DNA from: Absidia repens
Lineage: Eukaryota; Mucoromycota; Mucoromycetes; Mucorales; Cunninghamellaceae
Length of the DNA stretch: 64,000 nucleotides
Reading direction: 5' to 3'
Assembly (NCBI GenBank): GCA_002105175.1
Contig: MCGE01000004.1
Span: 806,001-870,000, forward strand
Part shown: piece by piece, positions 22,870 to 35,640 of the stretch
How positions within the stretch are numbered: position 1 is the stretch's first letter
Layout: each line of letters begins with the position of its first letter
Made by a program: the position numbers and the translations under genes
The notes under the pieces: generated by a model
Seen by the model: only the letters and a program-made list of their open reading frames with translations
Database searches by the model: none
Told to the model about the DNA's origin: nothing

Positions 22870-25800
22870 ATGACCTCAATTCAAACCCCACACGATGTAT
22901 ATATGCACGCTGCTCAACTCCTTGACCAAGGCCAAATCAAGGTAACGTATTTCAGAAATTCTATTCATTACCAAAAGTTCTCATTAACTGACACATCTAT
23001 CTTTCTGGATGGGGTATTCCAAAGGACGCGTATATGTGTTTTTTGTCAGTTGTCGAACTATCCACAAAGCAATTGTATGGTGTCAAATTTGTTCATCATA
23101 GTAAGTATGGGTGATATGTTACTTTGAGATTAGAAGGGGTAGAGCGGTGACTATCTATATGGGTAAAACGAATCAAGGAAATACATAAAAGGGGTAAGTA
23201 CGATATTAACATACCTTTTCTTTTTTTTCCATATATTTTAAATGTAGCTGTAGTATCCACACCTGATTTGTATGAAGTATCACTCTCAATGATTCGATCA
23301 AGTCTCTCTCACTTGGATGATATTGTTGTAAAACGGTCGCTGGCATCCTCACTTCATTATGAACCTTCTCCTCCTCCTCTACCAAAATCAAATGTGCTCA
23401 TGTCCCCCCCTACACCTAGCCAAGATTATCACCTTCTCTTTCAGTCTAAAGTATTACCTTCAACACCATCATCATATACCAACTCTACGGAGGTTACCAA
23501 AACAAAACCGGCTATTCCACCAAAACCTAAAACTTTACCACCTTTGGCTCCCTCTACCTCCTCGTCATTAAAAACAACAATATCAGCACCAATGCCATCA
23601 ACAAACACAAGCGTCACCTACTCTCCAAGATTTCCTATTGGATCTTCATCACCACCTTCAACAACCGAAAAAAGGAATCGTGGAAGGGGTAACTCAGTCA
23701 GCTTTGCGGATGACACAAACGACAATAGCTCCTCTATGGATGATGATGATGATGATGATGGCAATATGATTATCAATGACAACGATGATGACGCTGATGA
23801 AGACGACGACGATGACGATGATGATGATGATGATGATGACGACGACGATGATGTTATCGTTGACTTTGATCATGATCCTGGTAAGTTTGCAAAAAGAGAA
23901 ATATGAACGAGAATGGGGTTAACCTTAATTTTTTTATTTTCATATCGTTAGCGTTTACAACCACACCTATGCGACGAAATCAAAGCCATCCTGATATTCT
24001 TCGGTCGCATACTCTCTCTGATCCAAGACCATCCTTCTGCATCGAAAGAGACGATCCTCAACGCAAATCTCTGGATATATCACACCACCATCATCAACAC
24101 GAATATGAACTCAATCCAGTGGATGTTTTTGCTGATTCCGTGGTGGACCCTTCTATTCTTGTGCCAGCTCAGACAAATCCAGGTGATAGTCTGACTCCAC
24201 CATCTACATCAACCCAAACTAGTGACTATGTCCCGTTGATTCCAATGCCACCACTTTTATCAACTCATCGATTATTACAGCATCAACTCACGGACTTGGA
24301 AGCCTCGTTGAACGAATGCAAGGCAAAAAAACGCGCAATGGCCCTGTTGGTGGAAACGAGGAACAGCACTATTTCGATGACAAGGTCAAACGGAAAACTT
24401 GAAAAGGACATGGACGAACGGATATTACAGCGAAGCACATCGGTGGCAGAAACTCGGGCAACACTGAACAAAGTACGTACCCTGTATATGAAAGCAGCAA
24501 CAGTCCCCAACGTTATGCAATTCCCGCCCTATCTCACAGCCTATCAGCTTACTCTTATCGAAGCCGCCATCTTCCGCAACATTCCAAAGGACGCCTTTCT
24601 TACGCATTCACCACGACGACCCCATGCTCGAATTGTATCCTCGACTGACTTTTTCAACTATACAACACGGATTATAGAGCATTCTATTTTGCTGCCACAA
24701 GAAGCATCAAGGCGCGCCGAAATGATTAACCGATGGATCAAGGTTGCTACCAAATGTCTTTTACTCAACAACTATCAAACACTCAAGGCGATTGTCTCTG
24801 CTTTAGGAACCCCGCCAGTACAGCGATTGCGAAGGACATGGGATTGCATTCCAAAAAAACGAATGGCTCGACTGGAACTTCTCAACGCACTGATGTCGGA
24901 ATCAGACAACTATGGACGGTACCGTGAACACATGGGCTTACTTGAAACATCCTCATCATCTTCATCAACTTTAGAACCAGCACATTCAAAAAAGCAGCAA
25001 GGACAACACCATTGGACAACACCCGTTGTGCCCTTCCTCGGAGTGTTTATCCATGATATGACTTACTTGTTTGCCGCCACTAAACCGGGAACACAACCAC
25101 AAAATGACATTCGTGTACAAGATGCGATGAATGCCTTTACTGACTTCCAACAAGCCCCTGCTTATCCACCCGTCCCACCCACTTCTTATATCAAAGCATC
25201 ACAACCGAAAAACATTCCTTCCGTCCAACGGCATCCATCATTGCCAACGCCCTCCAACGCACCTCTGCCTCGGTCAAGCAACGCTCCAGTCACATGGCAC
25301 TCTTATTTGGCGCGTCGTCCTCCTTGATGATGGATGAAGGCGGTGGAGATGATGGCGATCCTCGGCGCGAAATGGAACTGGAGCAACAACTCATTACACA
25401 GTACCTGCTTATGCGACCTTGGGTGAATGAAAAAATTGTCGACGAACTCAGTCTTCTCCGGGAGCCGCCCAAACCTCGCTCAGGCTCGTCCCCAGGAAGT
25501 CGCAGCCATAGTGGCAGTGGTACCTCGGGTGTCAGCAGCTATCCAAGCTCAATCTTCAGCAATGCCAGCTCTTTTGCCCGTCTCAACTCCACTTCAAGCA
25601 GTCTGACCAGTTGGGACGATGATACCTATGACGATGAGGATGACGACGAAGAAGAAGATGACGACGATGACGTGGGACACCAACGACAACATCAGCAGCG
25701 ACGAAAATCAGATTATGGTGGTGTAGGAGAGGATGATTTTCAAAGTAAACAACAACAACCGATCATGATGATGCCCATTTCGTCTACTGCCACAACAAAG

Positions 25801-26043
25801 ACAACAACGACGCACTATCATCCATTGAGGACGGCACACTCGTTTTCCGCAGAACCTACCATGGATTCATCGCATTCAACGACTACTTCCAAACGCGATC
25901 CTGTTGCTTCTTCCTCTTCTTCAAACTCGACAGCAACATCTTCAAAAATGGATGAGCATGGCGCGTTCTCTTTGGTGGGCCACCTACGAAGTTTTTCTTT
26001 GCCGGCATCGGATCACCCCATTGCATTCCGAAAACGTGGTTGA
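22870..26043 (+). CDS. Ras guanine-nucleotide exchange factor (RasGEF/CDC25 domain), one frame break
   Basis: Four exons: 22870-22941, 23025-23100, 23248-23880, 23952-26043; about 956 aa if the break is bridged. The N-terminus (HAAQLLDQGQIK joined to DAYMCFLSVVELSTKQLYG) looks like a MIT/TPR-type helical hairpin. A Pro/Ser-rich region (PPKPKTLPPL) and an Asp-rich run (about 23743-23855) follow. The RasGEF catalytic domain spans about residues 455-645: AYQLTLIEAAIFRNI, TRIIEHSIL, LGTPPVQRLRRTW, PFLGVFIHDMTYL. Past it the reading frame shifts: TSYIKASQP reads in one frame and FRPTASIIANALQ through YLLMRPWVNEKIVDELSLL in the next. A missing base in the A5 run 25208-25212 fits. The enzyme loads GTP on Ras-family GTPases at membranes; the substrate is unknown. 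Confidence 0.88.
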
Positions 26044-26267
26044 TATTTTATTTTATCCTTTCATCTCATAGCATATTCTCTCTCTTTCCCTCTCATATCT
26101 CATAGCCATTGTAGTATAGTTATCTCTCCCTCCCCACTACCTCTTTTTCATTTCTTTTGCGAATATCCTATTATGAATAAACTTTTTTATTTTATTTTAT
26201 TTTGCAGAAAATCAATTGATACGGTAGCCATGCTATATCTAGCAAGACATGAATGGAACCTTCTTTA

Positions 26268-26299
<32 letters not shown>

Positions 26300-26379
26300 A
26301 TGTGTTTGTATGTGTTTGTATGTTTTTAGCTAAATGAAAAAGGTTATCGAGCGAAATGGACAGAAACTGCAGTTGAGCA
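26044..26379. other. 3' flank with (TA)n(TG)n microsatellite
   Basis: AATAAA near 26177 is a plausible poly(A) signal for the RasGEF gene. A (TA)n(TG)n run follows at about 26270-26325. Confidence 0.55.
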
Positions 26380-26430
26380 AGAGGACACAGAGAAGATTTC
26401 AGATCCCGCACACGTGGATTGTATTTTCGC

Positions 26431-26467
<37 letters not shown>

Positions 26468-28640
26468 GCTCTCTTCCTTCTTTTCTTCATCATTCAACTT
26501 CTTTGAGGTTATGGTGATCTTAGATTAGTGTTAAGATTAGCTTACAAGGGTTTTCTGATCAGGGATTACAAGAAGCATGGGAACACCCTTTGATTTTAAA
26601 CTCATGATTTAGAACCACCATTAGTTGCCTTTTCGGAACCTTCAATAGCTTACATAGTTTAGTTTTAGATTTCTCGTCGTTTATAGTATCTAAATAAAAT
26701 AAGTCTCTTCTTACATACTTCAATGATAAAATTTTTCAATCATCATTCTCATGTCTTGTGTGAAATAGTTTCCTGTTTTTACTATCGCCAGCTCCTTTTA
26801 ATTAGTGTTGATAATTGTCACGTTTCAAAAAACGTATACCCACACCGTCTTTCTCATTCTTTATATAGTATATTAGAACCATCTTTACAATCGACCCTTT
26901 CAATTATGTTCACCATTTTTTATATTCCCGCATGGTACTTCTAATAGATTATTTGTAGCGCGTTTTTGGTATACGTTTGCCGACGAGGACTACGTCTGCA
27001 GGGTAATTCCTTGGGGGGGGATTTTATTGTTTTTATTGTGTTTTTCCTGTATTGGGGGCGCCCGATGACGACGACAACAGTCGGAAAAATGAGGGATTTT
27101 TATTCTATACTTTTTGACGAGGAGTGTGCAATGCTCGGCCTTATAACGTATAGGTTGATTGATATGAATTGTATTGTCTCATATTGATGTGACCTAGAAC
27201 CGTTAACCAATCGCTAGGCCTCAGGGAAGTGGGACAAGCTATTATAGATAATAGAGAAAAGTAGTGTAAAATACCCTATAGTGGAGGCTACATGCACAAC
27301 ACGATCTATATTAATATGTAAGGTTAATCACGAAGATGTATATATATATATATATATCTTTTAATAGCAAGTGATCTAAGACTATCAACCTGTTCCTGGA
27401 GCACGGGAAAAGAAAAATAGTCATAATGGGTGACGTGGGGAACAAGTGTTTAGTAGGGCATTCACAAAACTGCTACAATAGGGACATTGCTCTTAATTGG
27501 ATGGATCATATTATCGTAAGTGAAAAAGACATATTTTATTGAATCATATTGATGGATACTAAAACTAACAACGATGGGTTCACTGTAACAACGGCTTCAC
27601 TTAGAGAGATCGGTTAGTGCAAGCATGAGGAAGACTAAAGTGAGATTTGAAGAAAGGTCAAAACTATTCCAATGGTATTATTTTGAACTAGTAGTTAATA
27701 TAATGTATAGTAGGAGGCATAAGAAAGACTAAGGAGATAATTTTTATTAAAGAATCACAACAGTTTACACTAATCTAAAGAGGCGATGGTAAATAAGGGA
27801 TCTATTGCACACAAGATATGAGAAAGAGTAACGGGATATTTTTCATTTAATCAGGTAAAAAGAGACATGTTTTATTTGGTTGTAGGTACAACTTATGACA
27901 AACTAACTCCAAACGATGTTACTAATGCTCCAAAAACCCAAGCAATGGTGATTCAAAATACTAGATCCAAAATGAAAGGGTTTCCCCATGCATCTTGTAA
28001 TCCCTGAGCTGAACCCGCTTCTAAACTAGTCCTGACACTATTCTAAGTCCATCACAACCCCGTAGAAGTTGAATGGTAAAGAAAAAAAAAAACCAAAAAG
28101 AAAAGAGAGCGAAAAATAAAAAAGGCGTGGGAGGGAAAATAAATATTTCACGTGGGCGGGATCTGAAATGATTTTTTTTTTTATGGAGGATGCAAAAACG
28201 GATACCGTCTTTTTTTAAACAATCAACTCCATACAATATCATCAACACGGTGAGCCTCATCTCTTGAAAGTAAGTGCCACCATGCAAAAATTAGCAGATT
28301 TAATGTTTTTTTTTTTTTCTCTTGATAATTTTGCAGACAAGACGAATCACTTCGACCTAGTTTAGTTTGCCCCCGCAGTCACTGTAGAAAAGTTTGTCAG
28401 TCACCGTAGAATAACTTACCGTGTTTAGTTGGGCTAGTTTATCTGAAGTTATGTTTATTCTACAGCAATAAACTCCCACACTTATACACTCCACATTCAT
28501 TCACATACACCCCTAAACTCCTCACATTTAGATAGGTGTCATGGCACTATCATAAGACCACATAGTTTAGTTCTGTTGTCATGGGTTATCTCTGCATCTG
28601 AATAAAATATAGTTTACCATTTCCTCTTATATTGCATTTC
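26380..28640. mobile_element. Inverted-pair repeat element, no transposase (copies R3/R3')
   Basis: A plus-strand arm starts at about 26390 (TTTCAGATCCCGC, CACGTG at 26411, inverted repeat about 26546-26591). A minus-strand arm ends at about 28175 (CACGTG at 28149, the same TTTCAGATCCCGC phrase). The arms face each other about a centre near 27250 and are clearly related but diverged, roughly 80% by eye. An outer-arm segment lies at about 28330-28620 (CTAGTTTAG, AAGTTATGTTTATTCTACAG, then ATCTGAATAAAATATAG). No matching outer arm is evident on the left, so that end may be lost. A 31-T tract (26435-26465) lies in the left arm. No long open frame or transposase motif is seen. Confidence 0.65.
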
Positions 28641-29114
28641 ATATGTTTGTTTTGTGTTTTGAGTTAATACACCAGCTTTCTGTAATAATTGTGATTGCAG
28701 AAAACAATAGTGAGGCAATTTCGGCCAATAAGCGTGCTCAGTGCTTCATCTACTGCATGCATACATATACACTGGTCTTCAATAAAAAGATGTAAATGAA
28801 ATTTCTTGAATGATTTCAAAATGGCATTGGTGGATATATGAAAAAAAGACAGTGAAGGGCGCACCAAAATAATAGTGATGAGCGCATGAAAATATGATGA
28901 TGATTGAAAACGCACTGGAAGATATTTTTAGTTTGAGCCACCTTGTTTTTTCTTTTGGTTACGCTCTTGCTGAATTGTGCCATACCATATTTTATATTCT
29001 ACGCATTACAGATATCAAGAGAAATAGAAACAATATGTTTTTTATTTTTTGGAATTATATAGAGAAATGTTTTAAGATGTAAAGAAATCGAAATAAAAAA
29101 TAAAAATAAACGGA
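28641..29114. other. Intergenic, no gene supported
   Basis: AT-rich; the 3' flank of the leftward glucanase gene. Short open frames on both strands without motifs. Confidence 0.45.
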
Positions 29115-31007
29115 CTATAGCTTGTCACATGAAAATGCACGCTGATTTACATCTTTGGGAGCCCAGCCTTTCTCCCAAGCAAGCAAGTAATCCCAATGAG
29201 GATTGATATGTTTTTCAGTTTTGTAAGTCCAAAAGAACCAGCCGACACCCGCTTCATAGGCATCCATCTGATGTTGGACAAATGTATTCAAAAAATGCTG
29301 ATAACTCGACGACCATGTACGCCAATTTTCGATTTTGGTGCAGTTGCAATCATCACATTCGGACTCGCCGCCGCCATCCAGCGTGTTTTCATATCGAGTT
29401 CCCAAACCAACGCCATTCAAGTATTTACCACAGTCGTTAGTGGCAAAAGAAAACTCTCCCACCATTGTCGGTGCTATGCCCTTGTTAGCATCTGCAAGCA
29501 TGGAGCGCCAAGTATTGCATGGAAAAGCCGCTTGTTTTTCTCTTTCCATGTAAACCAAGTTTGGATCGAAAATCAAGTACATGTGAGTTTCTATTTACGT
29601 GTCAAAAAAAAAAAAAGGCCGACGTTTGAAAATTCGCATAATATGATTTTTTTTTTTTGGGGTTATTTCCTTTTTTTTTTTTATTATTATTTTCTTACCT
29701 AAAAATGCACGATCAAACTTTTTGAAAAAATTCTTCCATGGCGATAATCCCAGGAAACCATCATGATATGACAAGACGGGTCCTTTCTTGTGTCCTGTGA
29801 TCTTACGGATGGCAGCTTCGGAATCGCGATACCATTGCTTGACAGGCTCATCCTCGATTTCCATCATAGCAGGTTCGTTCAAAACACCAATGATAGGGAC
29901 AACATGGGACCATTTGTTTCCAGAGACGGCAGAGGTGTTGTTGCGGCTTGATTGCGTGCTATTCATACTAACGTCATTTTCATCATCATCATCATCATAA
30001 TCTTGCGCATCTTTAGGATTCGTATTGAAAAATGTAACGATATCCTTGACAACTTCCATGGTCTCATTCGCATAGCGTTCACCGTCTTCACCATTCAACC
30101 ACCGGATGTCACCCGATCGACCGGAATGATTCCAACCATTCTGTGATCCTGGCGCAGTGTGTAGCTCAACCATGACACGCAGGCCATACTTCCTTGCCCA
30201 CTGGATGCCGCGGATAAGGTAAGTCCAAGAGACACGGGGGACAAAAGGTTCATGGGCCATGGGCCGGATCGACCAATGGCCAATAGGGATGCGCACATGA
30301 TTGAACCCCATCTCACGTATTTTTTTGAAATCGGCTTCCTTGATAAAGGTGTCGTAGTGATGTTCTAGCACTTTTTTGGCTTTGGTGGGCCCCAACCGTT
30401 GACATAATGTCCATTCATCCACGGCAACTCGGTCGCTGGTGTCGTATCGTTCTTTCTCTGGTTTGGTGGTGTCTGGGGCCTGCTCGAAAAGACTGGGGGT
30501 GATGAATGGTTCAAGTACAAGCCAGCCTCCAAGGTTGATGCCGCGAACAGGTGTCTTGATGTAGTGGAAATCTTGATTTAGTGGGGGTACGTGCGGGTTA
30601 GCTTGTGCGGAATCATTGTACGGGTTGGGGCGATGTGGCTTAGGGGTGTTGGTGGAGTTAGTGGTGTTACTGGAGCTGGTAGGACTGGTGTTATTAGTGC
30701 TATTAGTGCTGTTATTTGTTGACGGGGTAGTTGGTGATGCCGGGGCATGATGATTGCTTTGGCCGACATGCTGTTGCTGGAGCTGTTGGACAATGATGAT
30801 CGGAACTATGGCTATCAGGATGATGGCGACAACTGTCACGGATATGATGGCAAATGTGCGTGTGCGGCGGTGCTGCCAGAATGATTCGGATGATTTTGGT
30901 GCTAGGCCTTTGGCATGATGATCGCTGGCTGACTTTTCTTTCTTGGCTTTACCGTTGGATGAGTCGGATGCTCGTCTTTCTGTTTGTTTTTTTTTGAATA
31001 GTCGCAT
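29115..31007 (-). CDS. Membrane-anchored exo-beta-1,3-glucanase, GH5 (GH5_9) family
   Basis: Two exons (31007-29699, 29590-29115), 594 aa. It has a type II membrane layout: a basic cytosolic tail, one hydrophobic segment at about 51-74 (TFAIISVTVVAIILIAIVPI), and a Ser/Thr/Asn-rich stalk with many N-x-S/T sites. The catalytic TIM barrel follows from VRGINLGGWLVLEPFITPSL. The acid/base Glu is in VLNEPAM and the nucleophile Glu is in MVGEFSFATNDC. VRIPIGHW and WFFWTYKTE are further family blocks. Cys pairs near CGKYL and CDDCNC are typical. These enzymes release glucose from beta-1,3-glucan ends during cell-wall remodelling; membrane-bound relatives are Exg3/ExgD-like. The intron carries several A/T homopolymers. 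Confidence 0.94.
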
Positions 31008-31911
31008 GCTATGGTTTTTAATTGTTTATTAGTGACGATCCATTTAGTATAGTCAACCCTCCCCCCGTCAATAACATAGCATCCTTCCTTGTTTTGTACA
31101 GTCCCTCTCCCTTATTGATCTATCCGTCTTCTTTACCTAATAAAATGCTTATTTCTCCTTGTTTATTTGTTTGTTTGTTTGTTGTTTTTTTATTTACTTG
31201 GAAAAAACATTTACAGAAGAATGAAGAGATGGCAGCCAGATGTGATGCTTTTTTTTTGTGATTTTCAAAAATATTCAGCGATTACATGTTTGACGTCGGT
31301 CAATATATGTTAAAAAAAGAGAGACATTGATTCAAATTGCATAGCGATTCCCAATGAAGACATAATGCTCCTATATGTATAACAAGTTCATATCATAATG
31401 ATAAATTAATCTACAGTCGATATGATGGTAGATAGGATTCCTAATTAAAAACAGTTTTATTATGTGTATATTGAGGATACTACGTCGTTTGCTACATCTA
31501 TCCACAGATTATCATCATGATAATTAATTAATAAAATAATACAAGACAAATTCATATAAAAAACAAAACAAAACAAAAAAAAACCCGGTAGACATTGATT
31601 CAGATTGCGTATAATAAACTTTTTATTTGACGACATTACATTTCGATAGTCATAATATAATCAAAAAAAAAAAAAAAAACTGTAGACATTGATTCAGATT
31701 GCGTGTAATAAACTTTTTTATTTGACAACACTAGATTACTATAGCCATAAGATAATCAAAAAAAAAAAAAAAAAAAGGGGAGGGGAGGGAGGATAAATAC
31801 CGAGTAAAAAAAAACAAATTAAATATATGGATGGAAAAGTAAAAAGTGTACAAACTGTATAAAATGTAAAGGAAAAAGAACTAAAACTAAATGAGGGGAG
31901 AAGGTTAATTT
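31008..31911. other. Intergenic spacer between leftward genes
   Basis: 5' flank of the glucanase gene and 3' flank of the hydroxylase gene. It contains the tandem repeat listed separately; nothing else is seen. Confidence 0.5.
31315..31777. repeat. Tandem direct repeat, about 92-bp unit
   Basis: Two adjacent units (about 31590-31680 and 31681-31777) start TAGACATTGATTCAGATTGCGT, run through TAATAAACTTTTT and TATTTGAC, and end in AATCAAAAAAAA tracts. A third partial copy (GACATTGATTCAAATTGCAT) lies at about 31322. Each full unit ends in an A tract and holds AATAAA. Confidence 0.85.
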
Positions 31912-34900
31912 TCAAAGGCAATAGTCATCAGCTACTATTGCTGCAGCAGATGAGAAATCAACCACAGGTAATAAAAATTGATCGAAATACCGGTCCAGTT
32001 CATGCAAATGGGGACCGTCGATGGCCATTTGAGCACCGACATAGCCGTCTGGTCGAATGATGATTAAGGTTGGTTTGTGGTCCTTAACAGCATACAATTG
32101 ATGGGCTTGCTGATCGTGATCCAGAAATGTTTTTGTTAAGCCAAAGGGAAACAGTTGGTGTAGAGAATAGGGGGTTTGTTCAGATAAAAACCGGGAACAC
32201 TCCGATTTGGTAGATGTGGTCAGACAAATAAAAGAAAATAAAGGTGACGACGATGACGTTGGTGGTGATTCCTGTGTCCTTGTGTATGATTGATGATAAT
32301 TTTGGGCAACGTATCGTCGTATTTCTTTTCTACTGAAGGAGGGAGAGGAGGGACAGGTGGTGGTGGCGAATTAGTGTTTGATATAGTGCTACTATTGCTG
32401 ACGGTAGTGGCCATAGAATATCTATCTGTGCTGGAGGTGGTGGAGAAGCGCGTAAATATTGAGGACTGAGGACTTTTTAAACTGGTTCCATGACTATCGC
32501 GACGTACTTGGTATTGGGAATCGTTGGTCATACTTTCGTCGGTGCTGCTGTTGCTGCTTTTCACAGAGTAGAAGGATGAGGAGGATTCAGATCGACGAGG
32601 TTGAGGTTGAGGTTGAGTCTTTGATGGGGGTACTGATGGCATTGGCATTCCGGAGTAAAAAGAAGCCGTTGTATTACTGATGTTGGCGAGAGATCTTGAC
32701 CCATGAGTTGGTGTTGATTTTGACTGACTTAATGGTTGCTGTTGCTGTTGCTGCTGCGAGTATTGATGAGATGGGTATTCAAAGGAGCGTAAAAATGAGT
32801 TTGACTGATCAAGGTGCTTTTTCAATTTCCGCAGAGCCGCAATGGAATTGTGATCTAGAAGTGAGCCGCAAAGTACAATTACTGTAAAAGTAGGTCGAGA
32901 TGAAGCAACGCCAATGTGTGATGGTAACTGGTCCCAAAGATGATAGTGATTTGCTCGGATTCCTTTCCATTTGTCGTTTGTTGGTGCTATAACAGTTGAT
33001 GATGCTGTAGTGCTTACTGATGAAGAAGTAAGTGGTTGGTTTTTTTTACTACTGGGGAAGGCAAATAGACCACGTAAAAATTTCAACTTGGTGGTGGCAC
33101 CTTGGTCCTCTTGTTGACTGCGGGAATCATTGTTAGTTGATAATAGATCTGACGGAAGATGTTTTCGTATTTTGTTGTCCTTGTCATGTGGTTGTAGTGC
33201 TAATGATGGTGATTTGGTGTACTGATGATTGGTTTGCTGTGTCAGAAGCTGACTGAGATTATACGGCTTCAACCTAGCGTTCGGAGCCAATGTTCCCACT
33301 GATCCACGTTGCACTTTCCGAGTTTGGGGACATTTGAGATTCAAGACATTGTTTTCCAGAAGCATACCACCAATAAAACAATGGCGATGACCTTGGAGTA
33401 GCTTGGCCATACCACCGCCTTTCGTAATAGAAATAGAATCGTTTAGGAGACGAAGTAACACATTTGAGGCCATCGATGCATCCTTTTTCTTGATTTGAGT
33501 TTCAGTGTAGTAGGTGTCCAGTAATTGCGGCGTGCTTCGATGTTGCATATGCAGTTTTAATTTCCAGCATAAATTGATTGCTTGTTCAAATCCCATGTCA
33601 GGTGAGATCCAACCAGGAGGGTGGGTTTCATGAGAAGCATCCCCCACAAAAAATAGTCGACTATCCATATTGGGTGCATCGAATCCAGTAGTTGAAGAAA
33701 ACGTCGAATCTAAATAAAATATGATGTTAGTGGGGTGTCACATAGCTTGATGATTTGCATCCCTAGTTTTCTTTATTTATTTTTACCTGTGAAGTAATAA
33801 TAGTCACATGTATCCAAGAATTCAATATCATAAGGTTGGAGTAGTTTTTGAACAAGCTTTTGGGTTTTGACCAAGGGGAGTGGTTCTTTCATTGAGCCTT
33901 TCTTTTGCTGAACCATCATTGAGGCATAATTGTTGTGCACTGTAGACGGAGTTTTGATTCCAAAGAAAGTGGTGGTACAAAATAATAATAAAAATATCAG
34001 TTTCTAGCAAGTAACATTTACACCCATATTTACACACACATGTTTTTTTTAACCCATACCTAATAAGATAAGCGTGCCTTCTGATTTTGTCACAATGGAT
34101 ATGGGTTTGAGTTCAGGATAATTTGTCTTCATTTTGACGACCAGAGAATAAGAAAATGGACGACCTTCATTGTCAACGATGGCCACGGTATTCTTGCAAG
34201 CAGAAGCGTTTTTTAATGAGGGTTGACGTTGCATTCGTTGGCGCCAATATTGATCATGCTGCCTTACTTGGAATTTGTCTGTTAAAAAAGAATAAAAAAA
34301 AAAAAATAAGCTTTTCAATTTAATAAAAAAAGTACAAACACTAAAGATAACATCCAATTATGGAGAATAAACTTTACCTGTTAGTTTTCGTCGCACAATA
34401 CTTGATTTTCCATTAGCCACCAGCAAGAATTGAGTCTGGCAAACTTGAATACAATTTTGCTGATAGCTTTGTTCTTGTTGTTGATGCTTTATGGTTGCAA
34501 TGATGGGCTGTATCGTTGAATTGATAGTGGTGTCAGCAGTCGTCATAGCATTCATCCGGTCACCGCCCAAGTAGAAGTCAGCATCGAATTCATTTTCCAT
34601 AAACACAGTGTTTTCCAGACCACCCCCATACTGAATATCCACCAATTGACAATCATAGTCGACTGGAATATTGTATCTTTTAAATAGAGCCGTTTCCAAT
34701 AGTTGACATAATTGTGATTGTTCGATAGACAGACAAAAGTTGTGATCGGTTGCCTTATTTTCCCATAGTTTGTAAGAATATACGGCATCGGGTGGCAGTA
34801 CTGTTGCGTCAAAGGTAGTTGTTGGTGTCGCTGTAGATAATGGTGCTGCTGCCGTAAATGGTGCTGGAACTGGTGTTGCAGAAGTGTTTGAATATATTTG

Positions 34901-35376
34901 AAGTTGCCAATGCTTGACACCATGCGCCATGACATCATCAAAAAGGTCGACGGATTGTAATAGCTGAAGCGCCCTGGGTGAAAGCAGAAGAATAGCACCG
35001 AGACAATCATAGGGACGGCACGATGAGGACGAGGAGGATGATAGAAGAGTGGGATGGCTAGTTGGTTCGAAACACGTTGATAGTTGGTGGTTTTTTGGTG
35101 ATTCATCTAGAAAAAAGGAGGGATAGAGAAAGTGTGTTGGTTTGATCCGTACATCTGGCTTCAATAAATTTTTATCATTATACCTATGATTCGAATGGGC
35201 ACGTCCAATTGGCAGAGTTTCAAAGCGGTAAATAGTCCAACAGGTCCTGGACAAAGACAAAATGAAATAAAAATTGAATATTAAGCTTCTACTGACTGAC
35301 AAAGAACACAAGTATATTTTTCTTGCTTACCTCCGCCAACAATCAATACCTTTGGGTCCAAGTTTGGGTTTCGCAT
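31912..35376 (-). CDS. FAD-dependent aromatic-ring hydroxylase (phenol 2-monooxygenase type), one frame break
   Basis: Six exons: 35376-35331, 35246-35184, 35106-34378, 34278-34060, 33939-33787, 33709-31912. The N-terminal FAD site LIVGGGPVGL spans the exon 1/2 junction. The second FAD motif RLFFVGDASHETHPPG, followed by MGFEQAINLCWKL, lies in exon 6. The C-terminal thioredoxin-like domain of phenol hydroxylases is seen as VIVLCGSLLDHNSIAAL and later RPDGYVGAQMAI. Between these is a Ser/Gln/Pro-rich insert of about 140 residues. The frame changes near 32300: DDTLPK reads in one frame and SPLFSFICLTTSTKSEC in the next; one extra base in the run 32300-32303 would join them, and no good intron does. 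Family enzymes hydroxylate phenolics using NADPH and O2. Length is about 1000 aa, longer than the usual 600-700 because of the insert and Ser-rich segments. Confidence 0.82.
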
Positions 35377-35640
35377 GATAGTAAAATCGACAGGAAGGGA
35401 AGGGGTAAGGAAGGAAGGAAGGAAGGACCAAAAAGGAAGGAAGAAGTTTGTAAAAGAATGAAAAAGATGTGAAATAAAAAGAAAAAAAAATGGAGCGAAA
35501 GAATCAAAAAGCACAAAAGAGATCAGTGAGTGTGGAGAGGTGGTGTAACGAACAATATCGTTGTACGCACATGAATTTCGCTTGGTTTTTTATTTCAAAC
35601 GCCTACACTATAAACGTTGTGCTATCAATATATACGCTAG
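35377..35640. other. Short intergenic, hydroxylase promoter side
   Basis: Contains a (GGAA)n-like run at about 35391-35442 (pyrimidine-rich in the sense of transcription), upstream of the hydroxylase start. The YPT1 gene ends just beyond, on the same strand. Confidence 0.5.

Noticed and set aside
31739..31921. Phe/Ser-rich minus-strand frame overlapping the hydroxylase stop
   Set aside because: Derived from A-tract repeats and purine-rich sequence; not coding-like.
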